A stretch of DNA of 64,000 nt. Source: Plutella xylostella. Taxonomy: Eukaryota > Arthropoda > Insecta > Lepidoptera > Plutellidae. The position numbers and the translations under genes were made by a program. A model generated the notes under the pieces. It saw only the letters and a program-made list of their open reading frames with translations, searched no databases and had not been told where the DNA came from. Shown piece after piece: positions 1-12,358 of this stretch (position 1 is the stretch's first letter; the number at the start of each line of letters is the position of its first letter). Where the stretch lies: the NCBI RefSeq assembly GCF_932276165.1, contig NC_063997.1, positions 7,760,001 to 7,824,000 on the forward strand, given 5' to 3'.

Positions 1-2105
1 GCGGCCAACTGAGTCAAACGTCACTTGTGTTTATGATTTTATAACACAGAAAGCCGCCATAGATATTTGTATGAAGATTTGAGGGAAAAAAATTGCTCAA
101 GTTTGGGATTAATTTACACAAAATAAGTTTGTGTTTATTAAAAAACAAGGTATTTAACGCCTAGTCCAAGCCTTTAACTTTATAATATGATAAAAATCAT
201 ATGAAAATTCTTAATAATTACGACACAGTTGTTACAATACGGGAGTGTGATTTTCTGGTTTTTCGTCATATTCTGAATTTTATTTACAGTTATCCATAAT
301 CATTTACTTGAATTCGAATCATTCAGCACCTAGCTAGACTCTTCGGCTACCTGTGTGATTTTTTTCAAGGCTGTAGAGCATCATTTACTACATAATTCTA
401 TGACAATGCCAACCCTCGATTCCCTATTGCCGACCCTTAAATGAAGCCAATGATGGTGCTTTACGGATGTCTAATGGGAGATCATTCCATAAAGTGATCG
501 CCTGTATAGTAAACGAATTACTATAAAATTTTGTGGAATGGGGAGGAATATTTAGGCGTAAGTGGAAGAATAGTGGTTGTTCTGTCTAATTTTACGTTAA
601 AAATGACCATTGGCGGATAGAAATGAGTGTGTGGTCCTATAAAAGTTATAAATAACCCTTAAGTATATCTTTTTCCCCAGAATCCTGCAATATGAGGTTT
701 AAAAATGAACGCAATCAAAAGCGGAGCCAGAGCGAAGTTGTGAAAATGTCCAATAATCTTCAATTACTGTCGCGCAACTCTAAATCTTTCTTAATTACTT
801 TTCCCCGGCAACTAATGACCGGAAGCTGTTTGCAATGGACGACGTTATTCTTTTTTAACTCCCAACCGAAAAATATGGGTGTTATATGTTTGTATATCTA
901 TGGGACCGTAGCTCTAAAAAGATGGACGTTGGAATTTAGCAGTCTTTGTTGACTTCGTTATTAAATTTGTATGACTGATGTTGTGTCGTGATTTTTTCAT
1001 CAAAATCTGATGTGCTATTCCGCTCTACCAAAAAATCAGACCTTATTTCTTACAATATTTTGGGTTTTTCTAATTTCCGTTATGATTCTTATCTAAAATC
1101 AGGCAAGAGAGCGTAGGAGTTGCATCCGAAGGGTTCCGTAATATCGTACAATGTGAATAGGTATCATCATTGGCCACGACATCTTGATCAGATGATTGTT
1201 GCAGCGTGAGTTTATTCAGTGGAAAGAGGTTTGTGCTCATCTTTTTCTATGGCTGTAGAGTCCTATATAGTGTAGTTTTTCAATTTAAACGTAATTTTTA
1301 TTATGTTTATAACATAAATAAGTATACAAATGCTTTCGAAATTAATTTAAGTTTGTTGTTGATTATTTAGGGCTTACAAAACTTCGCGCTGGCTACTTCA
1401 ACTCCCTCTTACTAATCGGAACTAACTGCTCTTCTTCAGGGAATCCCGACAGGAAGCGAGTGTGATCGTGACGTCACGTCCGGCGGGTAGAAAACTTCAA
1501 ATTACACCAAGTTGAGCCACTACGTGCCTGCCTGATTAACAGCTAGCTTTGCGAAGAGATGACGTCAATGGAAAAGGGGTTAATTAGAAGCAATTTTATC
1601 GTAATGTATTAGTATAGTAAGAAAGGTACAATCTGGGATGAGGATATCTGAACCTTCTCATGTAGCTTAGGCACTCTGATAGGCGTCACGTGTATTTGGC
1701 CAAAAAACGACCTGTCACTTTGCCCGTGCGTTACCTGATACAAGAAAGTCCTTGTATTTTAATTTCAATTTTTTCCTCATTTTTTCAGCTATGCCTTCAG
1801 ATGATTTTCATATTGCCTTAGTAGATACATATTACATACATTTAAGGTAGTAAAACGTTTATAATACTTCAAAAACATTACGAATTCACAAGTTACGGCG
1901 AGCGTTTTAACTCAGAAATAAATCGGATTAGTTACGAAATTCATGTTGATGTTTGTAGTTTGCAATAAAACGACTGCACTCAGACAATAGCATTATAGCG
2001 TCAACAATGTCTGACAAACGTTTCCACCTTTACGACTGCACATTCAGTAGCTTGTTTGCTGACAGCGGGCGGTTCACCACGCAAATAAACCGTCAAGCAC
2101 TTTCT
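1..2105. other. non-coding DNA, no gene seen
   Basis: AT-rich DNA with no ORF that looks like protein of any family. The longest open frame (692-952, plus) is 86 residues of low-information sequence and is probably chance. I see no tRNA, no clear transposon ends and no splice-flanked coding segment. It may be intergenic, or part of a long intron of a gene lying to the left. Confidence 0.5.
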
Positions 2106-2229
2106 GTGCTACCACAAAAAACTTTAAATACTGTTTAACAAGTGTTTAAAACGAAATTTGACAGATTTTGTAGGCGATTGACAGCGCTAAACATCTGTTA
2201 AATACTGTTTAAGTTTTTGTGGTACACAC
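2106..2229. mobile_element. Small inverted-repeat element (MITE), family also at 60953-61070
   Basis: The two ends are imperfect inverted complements: the left reads GTGCTACCACAAAAAACTT and the right, reversed, reads GTGTGTACCACAAAAACTT. The middle carries TAAACACTTGTT and CAAAATCTGTCAAAT on the minus strand. The same order of motifs recurs at 60953-61070 inside a DPYD intron, which supports a mobile family over a chance palindrome. It has no coding capacity. Superfamily and exact termini are unclear. Confidence 0.55.
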
Positions 2230-3551
2230 CCTTTGTGTTTAATTTTACAAAGATTATGATGCAGTTTCTCACTTGTGTAAATCTACATAAGCATAAATTT
2301 AAGCACTGCTCAGTGACATTAGTCGATCACAGTGGCGGCGGCGATCTATTCCATATCATGTTCTGCAGTTGTTCTTGACAATCTCAGTTGTGAAACTGTC
2401 AAAATGCCTGTCGGTAGGACTTAGGACTTCACTGTGATTGGCTAAGATTTGAGTTCAAACTTAGGTAGATTTACTAAAATGAGAAACTGAGGACATCTGT
2501 TTGTTGAAATAAAAGTAACAAAGGCATGCATTATCATTTAAGTAACAAATAATAATTACCTATGACATATTTTGTAAGCACCTATCCCTGCTTTGCCATA
2601 TTGCCATTATACCTCTGAATCTCTGATGTATGAAAATATGCAGTCTACAGAAACGTACAGGTGCGTAAAAGGAAATTTAAATAAATATTGCACCTTAGAT
2701 TATTATGCATTAAAGTAGTTGGCAGCTGTCGCGGCTCGGCTTAACCTGCGCTTAGCAGACGGAGACATTCAAAATAGAGGAATAGAAATGCGCAGTAGAG
2801 GTGCTTATTTTATTAATATAGTAAGTAGGTATAATAATATTGTACAGTTAACTACCCTACTTCTGCCTTTTTTAGGTAAGCATCCACCTTACGCGCTACG
2901 TTCTACCACAACGTCAAGCTGAGCTAGAACCCATTTCGACACCGGAAAGCAACACCGATGTTCATTTCCAATTTCTTATTAAGCTATAGTTATATAATTT
3001 GTCAATGCTTTTTAAACTTTTTGTGCTTGTGTTCGAAATTTCTATTTCCTTTCTTTTTTCGGTATCGTACGCTACGAACGGCAGTGCTGACGCCGTTTCT
3101 GAAGTGGTACCTAAGTCTAACTATATCAAAAAAGAAAAACATTTTCCTACCTGATATTGAGAAAGTAGAAAGGTTGATCTTAAATATGCATACTGAAAAT
3201 GGCTGAAGGTCTCAAAAATAATATTTAAAGTGAATTTTCCCGAACGTTTTCGCTGCACAGTTTAGGTACTCGTAGTTGTTGTGACGCTGGTACTGACATT
3301 CACTCGACAGTTAAGATGAAGCAGAATCGATAAGATAAGAATCTTGTAGCGTTTCATTTACATTTTATAGTTATTAAAACTGTAACTGTAGCTGCCTACG
3401 CAGTAACCTGATTATGTACTTAGTTGGTATAGGTATACAATACATGTACGGGATAGAAATTTAACTCGCAGTTACGAACTAATGGACGATTTTCATTTTA
3501 ACTTTTACTTGAATTTGAAATAACCACGGAGAATAGAGCTCTTTTGTACAC

Positions 3552-3707
<156 letters not shown>

Positions 3708-4116
3708 GCACTCAGCACCTCGTGTACCTACCATAATATATGTAAAATTGTATAAGTATAATAGAAAAACTTCCTTTATCCGTAAAAGCTCCAAATCCAT
3801 TTGACATTGATCACGTCCTCAAGTTCAATCACTGATTACTAATTAAGTGTTATCACTATCACTATCACTTATCAATGCTTCACAGGATTGATATCAGTGT
3901 AGTAAACACATTAGATGCGTTTTCATGCGTAAAGTCACACATGCCGATGCCGCTCCACAAGGATTTCGAATTTCAACGCCATTTTTGCATTGAAATTGAA
4001 AGCTGTTTAGGGTGAAGCTACACGAGCGTAATTTTGTGAGTTGTGAGTCGCGGATTTTCGGTCGCGTAATATCTGCCGCATTCGGTTTCATAGAATAGTC
4101 CTATTTGATTCTCATT

Positions 4117-4182
4117 TGGTGGAAATCATTGGGGGAGGCCTATGTTCAGCAGTGGACGTCCTATGGCTGAGATGATGATGAT
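4117..4182 (+). mobile_element. RTE-type LINE 3' end fragment
   Basis: The stretch GGGGGAGGCCTATGTTCAGC, then GTGGACGTCC and a (GATGAT)n tail, is the usual 3' terminus of RTE-like LINEs in moths (last coding residues resembling GGGLCSAVDV, then a GAT repeat). Only the last 66 bases or so are present, so it is strongly 5'-truncated. A longer copy of the same family lies on the minus strand at 8431-8684. Confidence 0.75.
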
Positions 4183-4212
4183 GAAGTACCAACGTAAACT
4201 GAAATCTTAGAA

Positions 4213-4793
4213 AAAAACCGGCCAAGTGCGAGTCGGGCTCGCGCACAAAGGGTTCCGTAGCAGCAAATATAATATTACAGTTAAATCAACCTATCTCAAA
4301 AACTATAAGAGATACTTTGATCAAACCAAAAATCGTTGAAAGAGTTAATTAGCATGCATCACCTCTATTTTTTTTAGAATTTTATACCCCGTAGTTAGAA
4401 AAATAGAGGGGGGGGGACATACTTTTTACGACTTTGAGAGCTGATATCTCAAAAACCGTTCACTTTAAGAAAAATGTTTTTTAGAAAACTTTATATCATT
4501 TTAAAAGACCTTTCCATTGATACCCCACACGGGTATGTACATCGAAAAAAAAAATTTCATCCCTCAGTTACATGTATGGGGGGCCCCACCCCCAATTCTT
4601 TTTTTTACTATTTAGTGTCATATTTTTGTAGCGGTTCATACAACACATATTCCCATCAAATTTCATCACTGTAGTACTTATAGTTTCCGAGTAAATCGGC
4701 TGTGACAGACGGACAGACGGACAGACGGACAGACGGACATGACGAAACTATAAGGGTTCCGTTTTTGCCATTTTGGCTACGGAACCCTAAAAA
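4213..4793 (+). mobile_element. Lepidopteran interspersed repeat (GGCCAAGTGCGAGTCGG family)
   Basis: It begins with CCGGCCAAGTGCGAGTCGGG and AGGGTTCCGTA, contains a (GACAGACG)n tract near 4705-4740, and ends with GGGTTCCGTTTTTGCC and then TACGGAACCCTAAAAA. The sub-terminal GGTTCCGTA and TACGGAACC are inverted relative to each other. This layout is one I know as a very common moth repeat without coding capacity. The transposon class is not settled by what I can see. Confidence 0.7.
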
Positions 4794-5013
4794 ATGAGCT
4801 TGACCTATGTAGCTACGAAACAGCGATAGCCGACACATTTACACGTTGTCAGAGTATAAGACCATTTTGCTTGCGATTTTTCAGGATTACAGTTTAAAAC
4901 TCATTTTTAACTAACCCGGCTATGTTATATCGAAAGATAAAGCCATGTAGGTTTCATTCATTACTACTCATTTCTAATGTTAATCAAAATTAGTTTTGTC
5001 CATTTAAATATGC

Positions 5014-5270
5014 AAATTGGATTGTACTTAGCTACACGTTAAAACTTTCACCAATAGAGTGCGGCAACGCTAAATTTGCAACGTGTAAAAGACGGTACAC
5101 TTTTTGTAGATAAGAAAAAGACGTACCACGTCAGTTTCGGAAATTTCAAATACAACTAATAATTATTGTCGTACTAAATATTTTCTGCTGTTGGCACTTG
5201 TTTCTGTGACCAAGCTAGCGTTGTCGTACACTATGGTGTTTTCAACGTGTAGCTAAATAGAATCCAATTT
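5014..5270. mobile_element. MITE with about 28-bp terminal inverted repeats
   Basis: The left end reads AAATTGGATTGTACTTAGCT then ACACGTT. The right end is its inverse, AACGTGTAGCT then AATCCAATTT, with two or three mismatches. Length is about 257 bp, no ORF, and no obvious target-site duplication. It is a non-autonomous DNA transposon of undetermined superfamily. Confidence 0.65.
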
Positions 5271-6349
5271 GATTCAGCAAAGAACTTGAGCATGCTAAAA
5301 GCGGACATTTCGATGGAAATTGTCTCTTGAATACAAACTCAAAGCTTTCCTTTTCCCGTGCAAATTACTTTCAGTGTCGAATGATTCGATTCTGGAACAT
5401 CGAATGAACAGGAAACTGGCTAATGCTCGGTGAAAAACAAGCGGAATGTTATTATCTGACGCGAGACTACGAACGAAAATGGTTCTCTTTGGGGGGAAAG
5501 CACTGTGTCTTGAGTATATTATGCGTTAAGTACGTCATTTGCTATAGAAAATTAGGTTTATCAGTCAATTTATTGAATATTATGACCTGCCGTGTCGCTT
5601 GAAAACAAAAATTTTGGATGCTACGTTTATTGTTTAAGCTCCAAAAAAAATTATACACTTATCTAACCTTGACAGTCTTAGCATCAACGAAGTAGATATT
5701 TCTTCATTCATGCAAGTAAGTATTTCTTAAACTTATTTATTATTTAAAAACGGCATTTTATGTTATAGTGCGACTTTTACACCGTTCGAACAGTGATGAG
5801 TAAATGCGAATTTGTATGGCGCCGGAGAGTCGCCAGGCCAGGCTCACGTTCTCGCCATATAAATTTACAGCGATTTTCAGTTTTCCACTGCTCGTTTGGT
5901 TTTAAAAAACCTACGTTGACTGTGCTGTAGTCTCATTTCTCGTAAACCAATAATGAATTCGATTCCGTTTTACATAAAACCGGAAATTGTTTGGTTTGTC
6001 GTCCGAGTTTACGGCGCCGTTATTGGATGGCAGGCTTTTCGCACAGGTGCTGATTTCCGGTTAAAATATAATTATTTATAAAAATTGTACGTACCTATTT
6101 GATGGTATGTCAGTTGAAAGGAAGCATGTTGTTTTCTACATTTACAGAGGGGATTCATTTGATCATAGAATAAATTGACGTTAGTATTCCTTCGTAAGAA
6201 CACTCGCTGGAATGCTCACTTTTATTCTGTAACCATCATAAATCATAATACTTATACCTACCTACGTATATTATTAAAATCTGTATGTGACTTTCCAATT
6301 ACTCCAACTCTTTTCCGACACGTGAATAATAATATACGTGATAATATTA

Positions 6350-7629
6350 GGTCCTTACATATGAAATTGGCGTTTTGTCGTACTGGCCACTTTGATCTCA
6401 AATATTACCTTTATGGTTAGGAATTCCAAATTCAAATTCATACAGCTATTTACTCATGCATTTGTGTTTCAAACCCCCTAATTCATTTGTTTTTTCTTCT
6501 TTTGTTTTTTTCTTTGTGTCACTCTGTTTACAAAATGGAAAACTTGAAATATCGCGTTATTTACGAGTATGAGTTCCACCGTGGCACCAGTGCTGCAGAA
6601 ACGGCTCGAAGGATTAATGATGTGTATGGTGACGGTGTCGCAAAAGAAAACACAGTGCGTTTTTGGTTCCAACGTTTTCGTTCTGGAAATTTCGACCTGC
6701 AGAACAAGCCTCGTGGACGGCCGGAGACCAAAGTTGATAATGAAGAATTGAAGGCTATTGTGGAAGCGGATCCATCGCAAACCACGTCCGAGTTAGCTGC
6801 AGGCTCCGGTGTTAGTGATAAAACTATTCTAATCCACTTGAAGCAAATTGGGAAGGTGAAAAAGCTTGAAAGGTGGGTACCTCATGAATTGAGTGAAGCA
6901 AACCGACAAACGCGCGTCGACTGCTGCGTTACGTTACTCAACCGGCACAATAATGAAGGAATTTTAAATCAAATCATTACCTGTGATGAAAAGTGGATCC
7001 TCTACGATAATCGGAAGCGCTCATCGCAATGGCTGAACCCTGGCGAACCAGCCAAATCCTGCCCTAAGCGAAAATTGACTAAAAAAAGTTGCTTGTAAGT
7101 GTTTGGTGGACTAGTGCCGGTGTCGTTCACTACAGCTTTCTTAAATCTGGCCAGACGATTACGGCAGATATCTATTGTCAGCAACTGCAAACCATGATGG
7201 AAAAGCTAGCTGCTAAACAACCGAGGCTGGTCAATCGCTCTAGGCCACTGCTGCTTCAGGACAACGCTAGACCACACACTGCACAACAGACGGCTACCAA
7301 ATTAGAGGAGCTTCAATTAGAATGTCTTAGACATCCACCGTACTCTCCGGACCTTGCTCCAACAGATTACCATTTTTTTCGCAATTTGGATAACTACTTG
7401 CAAGGAAAAAAATTCAACTCCGATGGGGCAGTCCAAACCGCCTTCAAAGATTTTATTGATTCCCGCCCGAATGGTTTTTTTAGTAAGGGGATCAATGAAC
7501 TACCTATGAGATGGCAAAAGTGCATACATAGCAATAGTACATACTTTGAATAATTTAATATATTTCATTTAAAAAAAAAACTACTTTATGTTCCTCCTAT
7601 AGAAAACGCCAATTTCATATGTAAGGACC
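6350..7629 (+). mobile_element. mariner transposon, near-complete
   Basis: A 1,280-bp element bounded by perfect terminal inverted repeats of about 27 bp (left begins GGTCCTTACATATGAAATTG; the right end is its exact inverse) and flanked on both sides by the TA duplication expected of Tc1/mariner elements. It encloses a mariner transposase broken by one frameshift. Perfect end identity suggests recent movement. Confidence 0.95.
6535..7553 (+). pseudogene. mariner transposase, single frameshift
   Basis: Two overlapping frames together cover a full mariner transposase of about 339 residues. The first frame starts at ATG 6535 (MENLKYRVIYEYEFHRG), carries the N-terminal helix-turn-helix (VRFWFQRFRSG, GRPETKV), the WVPHEL linker motif and the first catalytic Asp region (ITCDEKWILYDN). 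The second frame carries LLQDNARPH and YSPDLAPTDYHFF, with the second and third catalytic Asp, as in D,D34D elements. The break lies in a run of seven A at about 7080-7088, where one more A would restore the frame. The stop is at 7551-7553. No other disabling change is seen, so this is either a very young pseudogene or a homopolymer sequencing error. The upstream extension to 6487 lacks an ATG and is untranslated. Confidence 0.92.
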
Positions 7630-8430
7630 TAATAAATAATAAGTATGTAAAAATACCTGAGGACAGATTTAGATATCTTAACCAACTTTCATGGGACAGT
7701 AGTGGGCCAGAAGACTAACAAAATAACCACCTAGAAAGTATTAGAACAGCACGGATACACCCGTATGTAAAAAAATTAAGATCTGACGGATATTTAAAAT
7801 AGCCAATACACAAAGAAGAGCTAAAATAAAATGATGATAATGGTGCCACGTGTATCCGGGGGTTTACGAGCTCAGCGTCTCGTTTACTACCGTATCACTA
7901 CTGGTACTAGTTATTATTCTGTGCTACCGTCCATACTGGCTGGCCGCATAGCGCCACAACCCTACTGCATAACGTAATAATAATAAAATAACGTAAACGT
8001 AACGTAAATAATTCTTTCTCTTGTAAAAGTTGTATGTTAGCAGTACTACTTAGGTAAATCCAAAAAGTATCCATGTAAAGCACGCTATTATGCTCCTATT
8101 TACTATTCAATGGCTCCAATATATTCCATTTTATTTGGATTATTCACGCATAATGCGTCGTATGAAATGGCTGGATCTTGTAAGATAAAACTCTTCATCG
8201 CCGAATCTTATTATTTATGGATCACAACACTACCGATATTGCCAATATCGTAAAACATAATTTCTAGGTATATGCCTAGGTACCTGTATAGATCTAGTAT
8301 TATTAAAGTTTACTATAACTTTACTTTCTTCGGCCGAGGTTTGCACATTTAAAGGGTTTCTCGTGGGAGTGACGGTATGAAAATTTAGCTGTTTTAATCA
8401 ATAAAATATTGCTTGGTATACTGAGGAAAT

Positions 8431-8684
8431 CATCATCATCATCATCATCTCAGCCATGGGACGTCCACTGCTGAACATAGACCTCCCCCAATGATTTCCA
8501 CCTTGTCCGATCGGAGGCGGCCCACATCCAGTGCTTCCCCGCGGACTTGACTATATCGTCCGTCCATCTCGCGGGGGGGCGCCCAACGCTGCCGCTGCGC
8601 TTGCCGGTACGTGGTCTCCACTCTAGGACTCTTCTGCTCCACCGACCATCAGACCTTCGAGCAATGTGTCCGGCCCACTGCCAA
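8431..8684 (-). mobile_element. RTE-type LINE, 5'-truncated, with 13-bp target duplication
   Basis: On the minus strand this reads the last part of an RTE reverse transcriptase ORF (residues similar to GRYSQVRGEALDVGRL and CSAVDVPWLR, in mixed frames) and ends in a (GAT)n tail. It is bracketed by the direct repeat ATACTGAGGAAAT at 8418-8430 and 8685-8697, a clear target-site duplication. Only about 250 bp of the element is present. Confidence 0.85.
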
Positions 8685-8699
8685 ATACTGAGGAAATAT

Positions 8700-8850
8700 A
8701 GCTATACATATATTTAGGTATTCAAAGTCAAAGTTTTTTATTTTTATTTATCGTATAAATATAAAATTTTCTGATGAACGTCAATTTTTACAAACTACTC
8801 TCCGATCGGATAAGTTCCAAGTAGATACCCTTGATTAACAAAACACAAAA
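8700..8850 (-). mobile_element. probable LINE 3' tail fragment
   Basis: ATTCAAAGTCAAAGTTTTTT and then TATTTATCGTATAAATA resemble the 3' untranslated end of jockey-like LINEs common in moths, here on the minus strand. No coding remnant is visible, and the borders are uncertain. Confidence 0.35.
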
Positions 8851-9654
8851 ATACATTTGAAATTATCTGTACCTAAGTTATATTTGCAACTACCTACCAC
8901 CCCTCAAATATAAAAGACAAAGTTTTTTTTATGTTATGCAGCTTAAGAGAAAGAAAAGTAATAAATCCCTCATCAGCGTGTGTCAATACAGAGCGGGATT
9001 CATCCCCACTGTCCTTTGAAGGCATCTTGCCCTGCGAGTCGCGAATAGAGTGGAGCGACGCATAATGAAACCGTCAGGAGGGTTACTTTAGCTTCACGGA
9101 AACGATAGTGCGCTGTTTGCACTAACCACGATTTTTATTTCATTGCAGTTTATGGAGCTAACAAATATCCGTTATAAAGCTTTACTGTATTCATTCTTGA
9201 CTGCTCAAAATCTGTGCCAAGTAAGAAAAAATACATTATAGTGAGTATTCCCTCCATCGATTCCATGACAGCTCTCATGGAACTACTTATTTCGTCAAGA
9301 AAGAGTATGCCCCTGACCCCAGGCTACGAGGGTCAACGCGGAAACCAGGCGCCCGATTGTAGCCAAAATTTCATGTTTTAGGGTTCCGCATCTCAAAATG
9401 TACACCTACTGAATCCGGGATTCTCTAGCAGAGCAAAGACAAAGATCAGGTGGGGTCACTCTCTAGACGGACGAACGAACAAGCAATCGGCACGCTCAAT
9501 GCAATGAGATAGAGCCGAAAGCGCAGAGCTTCAAAGCTTCGGAAAAAAAAACTGCAGCGATACAAATGGGTCGGAAAGGTGTTCCTCATCATCATTCAAT
9601 CATGAACTCATCACGTATAGTTAGGTAGGTATATTTTATATTATTATTAATAAA

Positions 9655-9879
9655 AATATAATCTTACAAATATTATAAATGTGAAAGTTTATGAGTATGT
9701 GTGTATGTATACGTGTGTATTTTTGTTACTTCTTCCTTCACGTTAAAACGGCTGAACTGATTTTAAGGAAATTTGGTATGGAGTTAGCTGATACCCGGGA
9801 TTAATCCATAGGCTACTTTTTATTCCGGTATTCCCACGGGAAAACTTTTAAACTCGAAGGGAAGCTCGCGGGAATAGCT
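9655..9879 (+). mobile_element. non-autonomous Helitron, Lep1-like
   Basis: It begins near ACAAATATTATAAATGTGAA, contains CGGCTGAACTGATTTTAAGG, AAATTTGGTATGGAGTTAGC and ACTTTTTATTCCGGTATTCC, and ends with AAGCTCGCGGGAATAGCTAGT. The same order is seen at 34559-34755 and 54752-54974. The CTAGT end preceded by a GC-rich hairpin-like segment fits the Lep1 Helitron family described in Lepidoptera. No coding capacity. Confidence 0.75.
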
Positions 9880-9965
9880 AGTAGTTCAATAATACCAATG
9901 AAGACCGACCGAATATATAGAGGCGGCGTGGCGCGAGCTTTCACACCTTTTGGGTGGTCGAAAGG

Positions 9966-10086
9966 ACATCATCATTATCATCATCATCAGCCTATAGCCT
10001 ATAGCAGTCCACTGCTTGACGTAGGCCTCTCCCAAAGCACGCCACTGGATGCGATCTTTAGCTTTCTTTCGAAAGGACGACAACCC
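9966..10086 (-). mobile_element. LINE 3' end fragment (second RTE-like family)
   Basis: On the plus strand: CATCATCATTATCATCATCA, AGCAGTCCACTGCTTGACGT, AGGCCTCTCCCAAAGCACGC. This is the reversed tail of a moth LINE ending in GAT repeats, distinct in sequence from the one at 8431-8684. A shorter relative (ACTGCTGGACATAGGCCTCC) is at about 61194-61216. Confidence 0.65.
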
Positions 10087-10099
10087 TAAATAACGAGCC

Positions 10100-11155
10100 T
10101 AAAAATGATGTATGTTTCCATAAAACGCATAAATTCTAACCCACAGCGGCGAGTCGCATAAAAAGCTGTCTGTAACACAACATTTTTATCCTATTTTACA
10201 CACGCGAAGCTAAAAACGGAAATAGAGTCACATTCAGTTCAATAAACTCTCATGCAAATGAATAACCTACTGACAGATATAAATGTGCATATTTGTAGGG
10301 TTCCACATACTTTTACACGGATAGATTTTTATTCTATATGATAGAATTAGAATAGTTGTGAATATAAATTATATTGATTCATCTAATAAATGTTATTGAT
10401 GTTACATGGATAGCGAGATAATATTCTCAGTTATAGAGGTAACATAACCATTAAATTGAAAGAACTAATCCCAGATATAGAGGATTGACAGAGAAAGGTT
10501 TCACACTCAGAGGCAATTGAGGTAATTGCTCAGTATGAGTCCCAGATGTCGAGGTTTCCCACTTGTTCAGATCCCAGTTGTCTAGGTTTCACTGTACGGT
10601 TTAGTTAGTAGTGTAGTATATATTTGGTATTACCTACATTCTGCCTACTGGTTACTCCCGGCACAGGTTTAGCCTAGTGTGAGAACCCCATGCAGCATAG
10701 TTTTTAATCTACTCCAAATAATTCAAAACTGTTTTATATTTACAACATTTATCATACCTTGTGTGTAAATTTTGATTAAATAAAAAAAAACTTAGTTTGG
10801 TAAAATCGATATATTTCCCTGAGTTAACATATAGGTATGTATTTATCACTTATGTATCAGTCTTATCAGCTCATACACAATATTTTGGCAATCAGCTTCA
10901 AACTACAAACATGCGTAGTTATATAGTAATCCTGACAAATTATCTGCAGTGTGCCGTGAATGTGAACATGTACTGGATCCACTACATCAATTTGATTCAA
11001 CATCCATTAATTTGGAGTCGACATGCATGTTGCGGTCCATCCATTGAAACTGCCATGTCTTATGTATCGGTTTTTGTTTGTAAGTTAATACACTCACGAG
11101 CAATGAAAAAGTTCCGGTGACAATAGCACCAAATTACTCCTGAGCGAAAAGGGCT
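10100..11155. other. non-coding DNA, nothing recognised
   Basis: No splice-flanked coding sequence, no RNA gene and no transposon ends that I can identify. The 107-residue plus-strand ORF at 10797-11120 has no family features and no supporting context. Confidence 0.45.
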
Positions 11156-11159
11156 AGCT

Positions 11160-11700
11160 TAATCAATCAATCAATCAATTTATTTTCAGATTATCAAATC
11201 CATACAATGTGTTAGTAACAATGTGTCCTTAGCCTATGTTAGTAAAACAATATAGTCACAACCAAAATTCAGTAAAATAATAACCAAAATTAAATAAGAT
11301 GCATACTAAACATTGAAATAAAATGACAGGAAAAAATAATAATAATGACGCCGTCTGCAATATTACATTTACAGCACTTTTTCTTGAGATGGTTAGTTTC
11401 CTTTTTAATTTCAGATTTTTTATAGTTTTCGGTTGATAACTGATAAAACTGCACCCAATGCCACCCTTTGAAATTCTCAAGAGATGGGAAATTAAATTTG
11501 CAACCGGATCTTGTTGAGTGTCGCTGAAAGCTATTAATAGTAATGGTTTTAGCTTCATTTCATTTGCATGAAAATTACCGGATGTCAGTATTACAACATA
11601 ATGTTGTCTGCATTTTCTGCAAAGAACGGTTTCTATCGGTATAATACCATGCTTCATAATCTATTTTTAAAGCTTGAACCAAAAAGGGTGTTATAAGTTT
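11160..11700 (-). mobile_element. probable LINE 3' region ending in (TTGA)n
   Basis: On the minus strand the segment ends in AAATAAATTGATTGATTGAT, a tetranucleotide tail of the kind that terminates moth LINE 3'UTRs. A 133-residue minus-strand ORF (11256-11657) with a hydrophobic C-terminus and one CRKC pair lies just upstream of the tail. I cannot match it to a reverse transcriptase motif, so it may be non-coding 3' sequence. Confidence 0.4.
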
Positions 11701-12358
11701 TGTTTGTGTATCTATCTGTCTGTGGTAGCGTATAGCTCCCAACGGCTTAACTGATTTTCGTTTAGTTTTTTCGGGTCATACATAGGTAATATTATTAATT
11801 ACACGTTTGTTCATGACATGACATATTTCATCAAAAATGTTTAGACGTTCAAAAGTTACGCGATTTTAGTGTTGAATGTCGTGGGGTTTAACGTTGGTGA
11901 GGTTATTGTAGCAAATAGAAACGGGGTAACCTGTAGGCAAACTGATATAGTCATAATTAGGAGGATTCTGAAGTGATAAAAAGTGTACATGCCTCCATAA
12001 TTTTAATCAATCATTTCAAATCAAGGTTGCTTGCATTATACTGAAACGAATCCCATATTTCCCCAGGGTTTCGCTTGGCCGCTCTTTTTCCTCAGTAAAC
12101 TAAACTAAATAAATGGGATAAAATAAAAGCTAAACCGGGAGGCTTGCATCCAACGCGGGCAACAGTTTTAACGATGCTACCTGGCTTTGTTTTCAACTTC
12201 AACCCGGTAGAAAATGTATTACAATCCACCCTCCCACGGAACATGAGTTGGTAAAATTAAAAGGCGATCTCAATAAGTTATAATTAAAACGGATTAAATT
12301 GCTATTTCGGTTAAGCTGGAAAATGTTATTAACGTGTTGGCCACATAACATACATATA

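Noticed and set aside
5783..5897. possible MITE with CAGTG ends
   Set aside because: The inverted arms are too diverged to separate from chance by eye, and there is no clear duplication.
8428..8460. CAT/GAT trinucleotide runs as a possible His-rich coding repeat or CRISPR-like array
   Set aside because: They are the tails of RTE-type LINEs; there are no regular repeat-spacer units, and CRISPR arrays are not expected in an animal genome.
10797..11120. 107-residue plus-strand ORF
   Set aside because: No domain, no splice context and no codon pattern suggesting a real gene.
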